Shown here: positions 61,469 to 64,000 of the stretch, piece after piece
Numbering within the stretch: position 1 is the stretch's first letter
Layout: every line of letters starts with the position of its first letter
From: Flectonema sp. DT1601
Taxonomy: Eukaryota; Euglenozoa; Diplonemea; Diplonemida; Diplonemidae
Assembly: GCA_964019425.1 (NCBI GenBank)
Contig: OZ025848.1
Location: forward strand, 62,001-126,000
Length of the DNA: 64,000 bases
Direction: 5' to 3'
The notes under the pieces: generated by a model
The model's database searches: none
What the model saw: only the letters and a program-made list of their open reading frames with translations
What the model was told of the DNA's origin: nothing
Made by a program: the position numbers and the translations under genes

Positions 61469-62968
61469 TTAAGCCATAATAGGCGGTGATCCCTGCGTGA
61501 GTTGTATTAAGGGAATTGTACCGTGCCTGTGAAGGGGAAACAGGTTTTGTAATTGACGAGTCCTCAACTCTGATTCAAGTTGTTGGAGATTACATCTAAG
61601 AAGTGCTTCGTATTCGGTTGGGTGATGATGAGTAGATAATGACATAATCGATTCATCAATTGATAACAATACCGACAGCATTGATCGTAGTCTATCAGAC
61701 TGAATAAAGCGAAGGTTCAAACTCGAAGCGAATGAAACAAACTGCTGAAGGTTTGAAACATTAATCATCCTTCTCATATCAGTGAGCTCAACAGGTAAGT
61801 CACCCAAAGCTTCTAAGATAGTAACTCCTAATAAGAAGTAATCAAGTCTTCTGTGGTTTGAATCACAAGTCTCAGATGCAGTGCTAAACAACCCAAGCTT
61901 GAATTCAGCTGTTCCAGAAACCGTCTTACCTGACGTTGCTACGATACTGTTGAGGGATACACTGCCGTGAACTAAGTTATTTTTGTGTAATGTTTGGATC
62001 TGTTCGTAGACAGAATCAGCCATTGAAATGACCATCTCTTCCGTGACACCGTTGATAGCAACGCTCTCAAAGGTGAACATACTGTCAGTGAGGATATATA
62101 ATCTCTGAAAGGATTCTCCATTCTTAATCAATCTCTCCTTCCAACAGTCTTGGTATCCAATTCCGTTATTCTGAAGAGCAAGTAGAGCTTTGACTTGACA
62201 TAAAAGACGATCTTCATTATCAGGAGTGACGGGTTCTTTAACAATAGTAATACAAGCTAACATCCCGTCAAGTTTCTTAGCTACTCTCCAAACAGTGCTG
62301 TTGGAATCAGAGTAGACAGTTGCTTGTTGTTTTGAATATTGTAAACCAATTCCAATATTTGATAAACAAGTGTTGCTGTCATCATCAGTGTCTTCTGTTG
62401 TTGGAAGCATTGGATGAGCCAAATCTTCAGATCCACGTCGACTCCTTCTACGAGATCCCGGAGTGATAGAAACAGACTCCTGACTCCATAATTTAAACGC
62501 ATCCATCCTACGAGAATGTGGTTGTTTTGGATGACTACCAAATGTACTAACAGGTGACAGTGTTGGAATAGTCATCGGTGAGGCTCTTGGATCATCAAGT
62601 CCTTGTGGAACTCCGGATGGAGAGAATGGATTAATCCTCTGTTGCTGTTCTTCAATATCGACACTCAAAACTCTTCTGTGTTTTGGTGTTCCACATTTTG
62701 AAGGTGTCTTGTATGGAGTTGTTGGACATGAAACAGACATTTGTCTCAACCCTCCCTCAAATCTTTTTCTTGGAGAACACGGAGGATTCAACAACGGAGG
62801 AGCTGTAATTTCCCCTGACGCAAACAAACTCCTCGCGAAACCCGCTCCCATCGGCATCGTTTCTTCTAATTCATCGAAATCAGACATTTGTTTTACTGGA
62901 CTCTGTGGGAACGCTGATTCCCCAACAAACACCTTGTCAACGGGAGTCGTTAAATCTAAATCCATCAT
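61469..62968 (-). CDS. Wee1-like pseudokinase
   Basis: 499 aa from the double ATG at 62968, 14 nt after CTCCTCCCTGCAG (AG at 62983-62985). A disordered Ser/Pro/Thr-rich N-terminal half (to about residue 220) has many SP/TP sites (TPYKTPSKCGTPKHRR). A kinase-fold half follows. KKLDGMLACITIVKEP and QDCWKE align with the Wee1 blocks RLDG..YAIKRSKKP and FSAWAE, and LYILTDSM with the hinge. The catalytic residues are changed: the beta-3 Lys position reads Thr, HxD is replaced in NLVHGSVSLNSIVAT, and the DFG/DLG position reads LGLF. It is therefore probably inactive and might act as a cell-cycle scaffold or decoy. One open frame, no intron. Confidence 0.7.
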   Translation of the reverse strand: MMDLDLTTPVDKVFVGESAFPQSPVKQMSDFDELEETMPMGAGFARSLFASGEITAPPLLNPPCSPRKRFEGGLRQMSVSCPTTPYKTPSKCGTPKHRRVLSVDIEEQQQRINPFSPSGVPQGLDDPRASPMTIPTLSPVSTFGSHPKQPHSRRMDAFKLWSQESVSITPGSRRRSRRGSEDLAHPMLPTTEDTDDDSNTCLSNIGIGLQYSKQQATVYSDSNSTVWRVAKKLDGMLACITIVKEPVTPDNEDRLLCQVKALLALQNNGIGYQDCWKERLIKNGESFQRLYILTDSMFTFESVAINGVTEEMVISMADSVYEQIQTLHKNNLVHGSVSLNSIVATSGKTVSGTAEFKLGLFSTASETCDSNHRRLDYFLLGVTILEALGDLPVELTDMRRMINVSNLQQFVSFASSLNLRFIQSDRLRSMLSVLLSIDESIMSLSTHHHPTEYEALLRCNLQQLESELRTRQLQNLFPLHRHGTIPLIQLTQGSPPIMA

Positions 62969-63294
62969 TTTGGTACTTAGTGCTGCAGGGAGGAGTAATA
63001 AAGTGTTCACAAACGCAGTAGTTTCTCAACAAACAGATAATGAATAGGTTCCCTAATCCAGGGGGGTTATGGCCCCACCTGCTGGAACATCAAAAGAGAA
63101 AAAAAAAAAAACGAGGTTCCCCTATCAAATGCAACTCCCTGAAAAGGAAAATCTGCAAACGCTAAAACGAGAATTGTAAATAAAGAAAATAATAATCCTG
63201 CAAGGTAAACGGCGACATAGAAGGCAATGCCTTGAGACTGACTTCCTGAAAAGGGGGGTCTCGGCACAAAGAATCTGATATAGAGAACAGCAAG
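62969..63294. other. Region between pseudokinase and the right-edge gene
   Basis: Holds the pseudokinase acceptor. It also has a minus-strand open stretch (63067-63267) encoding a strongly hydrophobic segment (VAVYLAGLLFSLFTILVLAF) after a good acceptor-like TCTCTATATCAG, but without an ATG. This could be an exon of a small membrane protein whose first exon I cannot find. Confidence 0.35.
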
Positions 63295-63993
63295 TCAATT
63301 TAATGAATTCGAAAAAGAAGAAGCCTTCCACCACAATTTGTGTCTGAAAAGATTCATTTCATTAATACTATAATTCATCATCACTTTGATATCAATACAA
63401 GTGTCAGGATACTCCAATTCAAAGTCTCTTCCTATTTGATGACAGCTAATAATGTATTCATTCCAAAGAGATTGAAATCCGGATGACAATTCGTCTAAGT
63501 CTGTTTTACTGTGTTGAGTTTGAATACTAACGAGGCAATCAGATTCTATACTTGGGATATCCATCGTCCAATGGGAGCATATCATAGAAGCCTGTGAAAT
63601 TATTTCATAGCTGAGCAGAGCAACATTTCTCTTTGATGCGTATATTTGATCTTCACAGTTGGCAGCAAATTTCCGAATCCAAAAAAAATTATTATCGGAA
63701 TCCAACAACTCTCTGAGTGTTGCCGCAGCTGAAGTAATTACAGTCAAACACTCATCTTCGAGTCTCTGACACTCAGTTGCCAGTAAAGAAATGTATGTTT
63801 TAGTTGCTACTTCACGTTGTTTGATTAAAAGGAGCTTTTCCTTCGTCGCTTCGAGTGACTTTGCCCTCCAAATACAAAATGAATTCCAACTTGCTTCAGT
63901 GATGATAGCATTTAGATTAAACATGACAGAGAAAGGTACGAGTGAGGTTTCATTCATCGTTCGGTTGTTTAGAATTCGTTGATAAGTTTGCAT
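63295..63993 (-). CDS. Orphan protein, possibly 5'-partial
   Basis: 232 aa from an ATG at 63993, only seven bases from the window edge; no stop lies upstream in frame, so the protein may begin outside. It looks helical and soluble, with charged coiled-coil-like stretches (RAKSLEATKEKLLLIKQREV, ECQRLEDECLTVITSAA) and several Trp residues. No family recognised. It lies on the same strand as the rest of the cluster. Confidence 0.5.
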   Translation of the reverse strand: MQTYQRILNNRTMNETSLVPFSVMFNLNAIITEASWNSFCIWRAKSLEATKEKLLLIKQREVATKTYISLLATECQRLEDECLTVITSAAATLRELLDSDNNFFWIRKFAANCEDQIYASKRNVALLSYEIISQASMICSHWTMDIPSIESDCLVSIQTQHSKTDLDELSSGFQSLWNEYIISCHQIGRDFELEYPDTCIDIKVMMNYSINEMNLFRHKLWWKASSFSNSLN

Positions 63994-64000
63994 GTCCGGA

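Overview
The window looks like nuclear DNA of a diplonemid (Euglenozoa: Diplonemea). The main evidence is a tandem array of 436-bp units. Each carries, on the minus strand, a 39-nt exon ending ACAGTTTCTGTACTTTATTG followed directly by a GT splice donor. This is the spliced-leader (SL) RNA gene of Euglenozoa, and the exon closely resembles the diplonemid SL as I remember it. The right half fits this: nearly every recognisable gene is on the minus strand, many start codons lie 2-50 nt after a pyrimidine-rich AG (trans-splice acceptor), and four genes have cis-introns of the GTATGT...CAG type, which would be exceptional in trypanosomatids.

Layout. 1-35427: SL RNA array, 46 units seen, running off the left edge; 43 SL genes are intact. 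Three units are each split at exactly the same base of the SL exon by a 5.13-kb tyrosine-recombinase retrotransposon (1479-6614, 7487-12618, 14363-19498). The elements lie in the SL sense direction. They have split direct repeats and the order gag, tyrosine recombinase, reverse transcriptase/RNase H. That order and architecture resemble the VIPER/TATE elements of kinetoplastids within the DIRS/Ngaro group. Copies 1 and 3 look whole; copy 2 is broken about once in gag. All are nearly identical and therefore recent.

35428-36162 is gene-free. 36163-52852 is a directional minus-strand cluster: SLOG/molybdenum-carrier-like protein, GNAT acetyltransferase, YqaJ-type nuclease, adenosine kinase (4 exons), a two-exon orphan, a Vps41-like propeller protein, a small hypothetical, a RING-like protein, a 67-aa membrane peptide, a multi-pass membrane protein, the Tudor splicing factor SMNDC1/SPF30 (2 exons) and a 572-aa orphan. 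52853-61468 is an AT-rich, homopolymer-laden desert with old repeats, a 13-bp tandem array and a decayed recombinase fragment of another such retroelement. 61469-64000 holds a Wee1-like pseudokinase and an orphan that may continue past the right edge.

How the parts relate. The array supplies SL RNA, whose first 39 nt would be trans-spliced onto the mRNAs of genes such as those on the right. The retroelement uses those same SL genes as its landing site, so part of the array is sacrificed while dozens of intact copies remain. This parallels the SL-specific non-LTR elements of trypanosomatids (SLACS, CZAR, CRE), but here the integration enzyme is a tyrosine recombinase. I regard this as the most notable system in the window.
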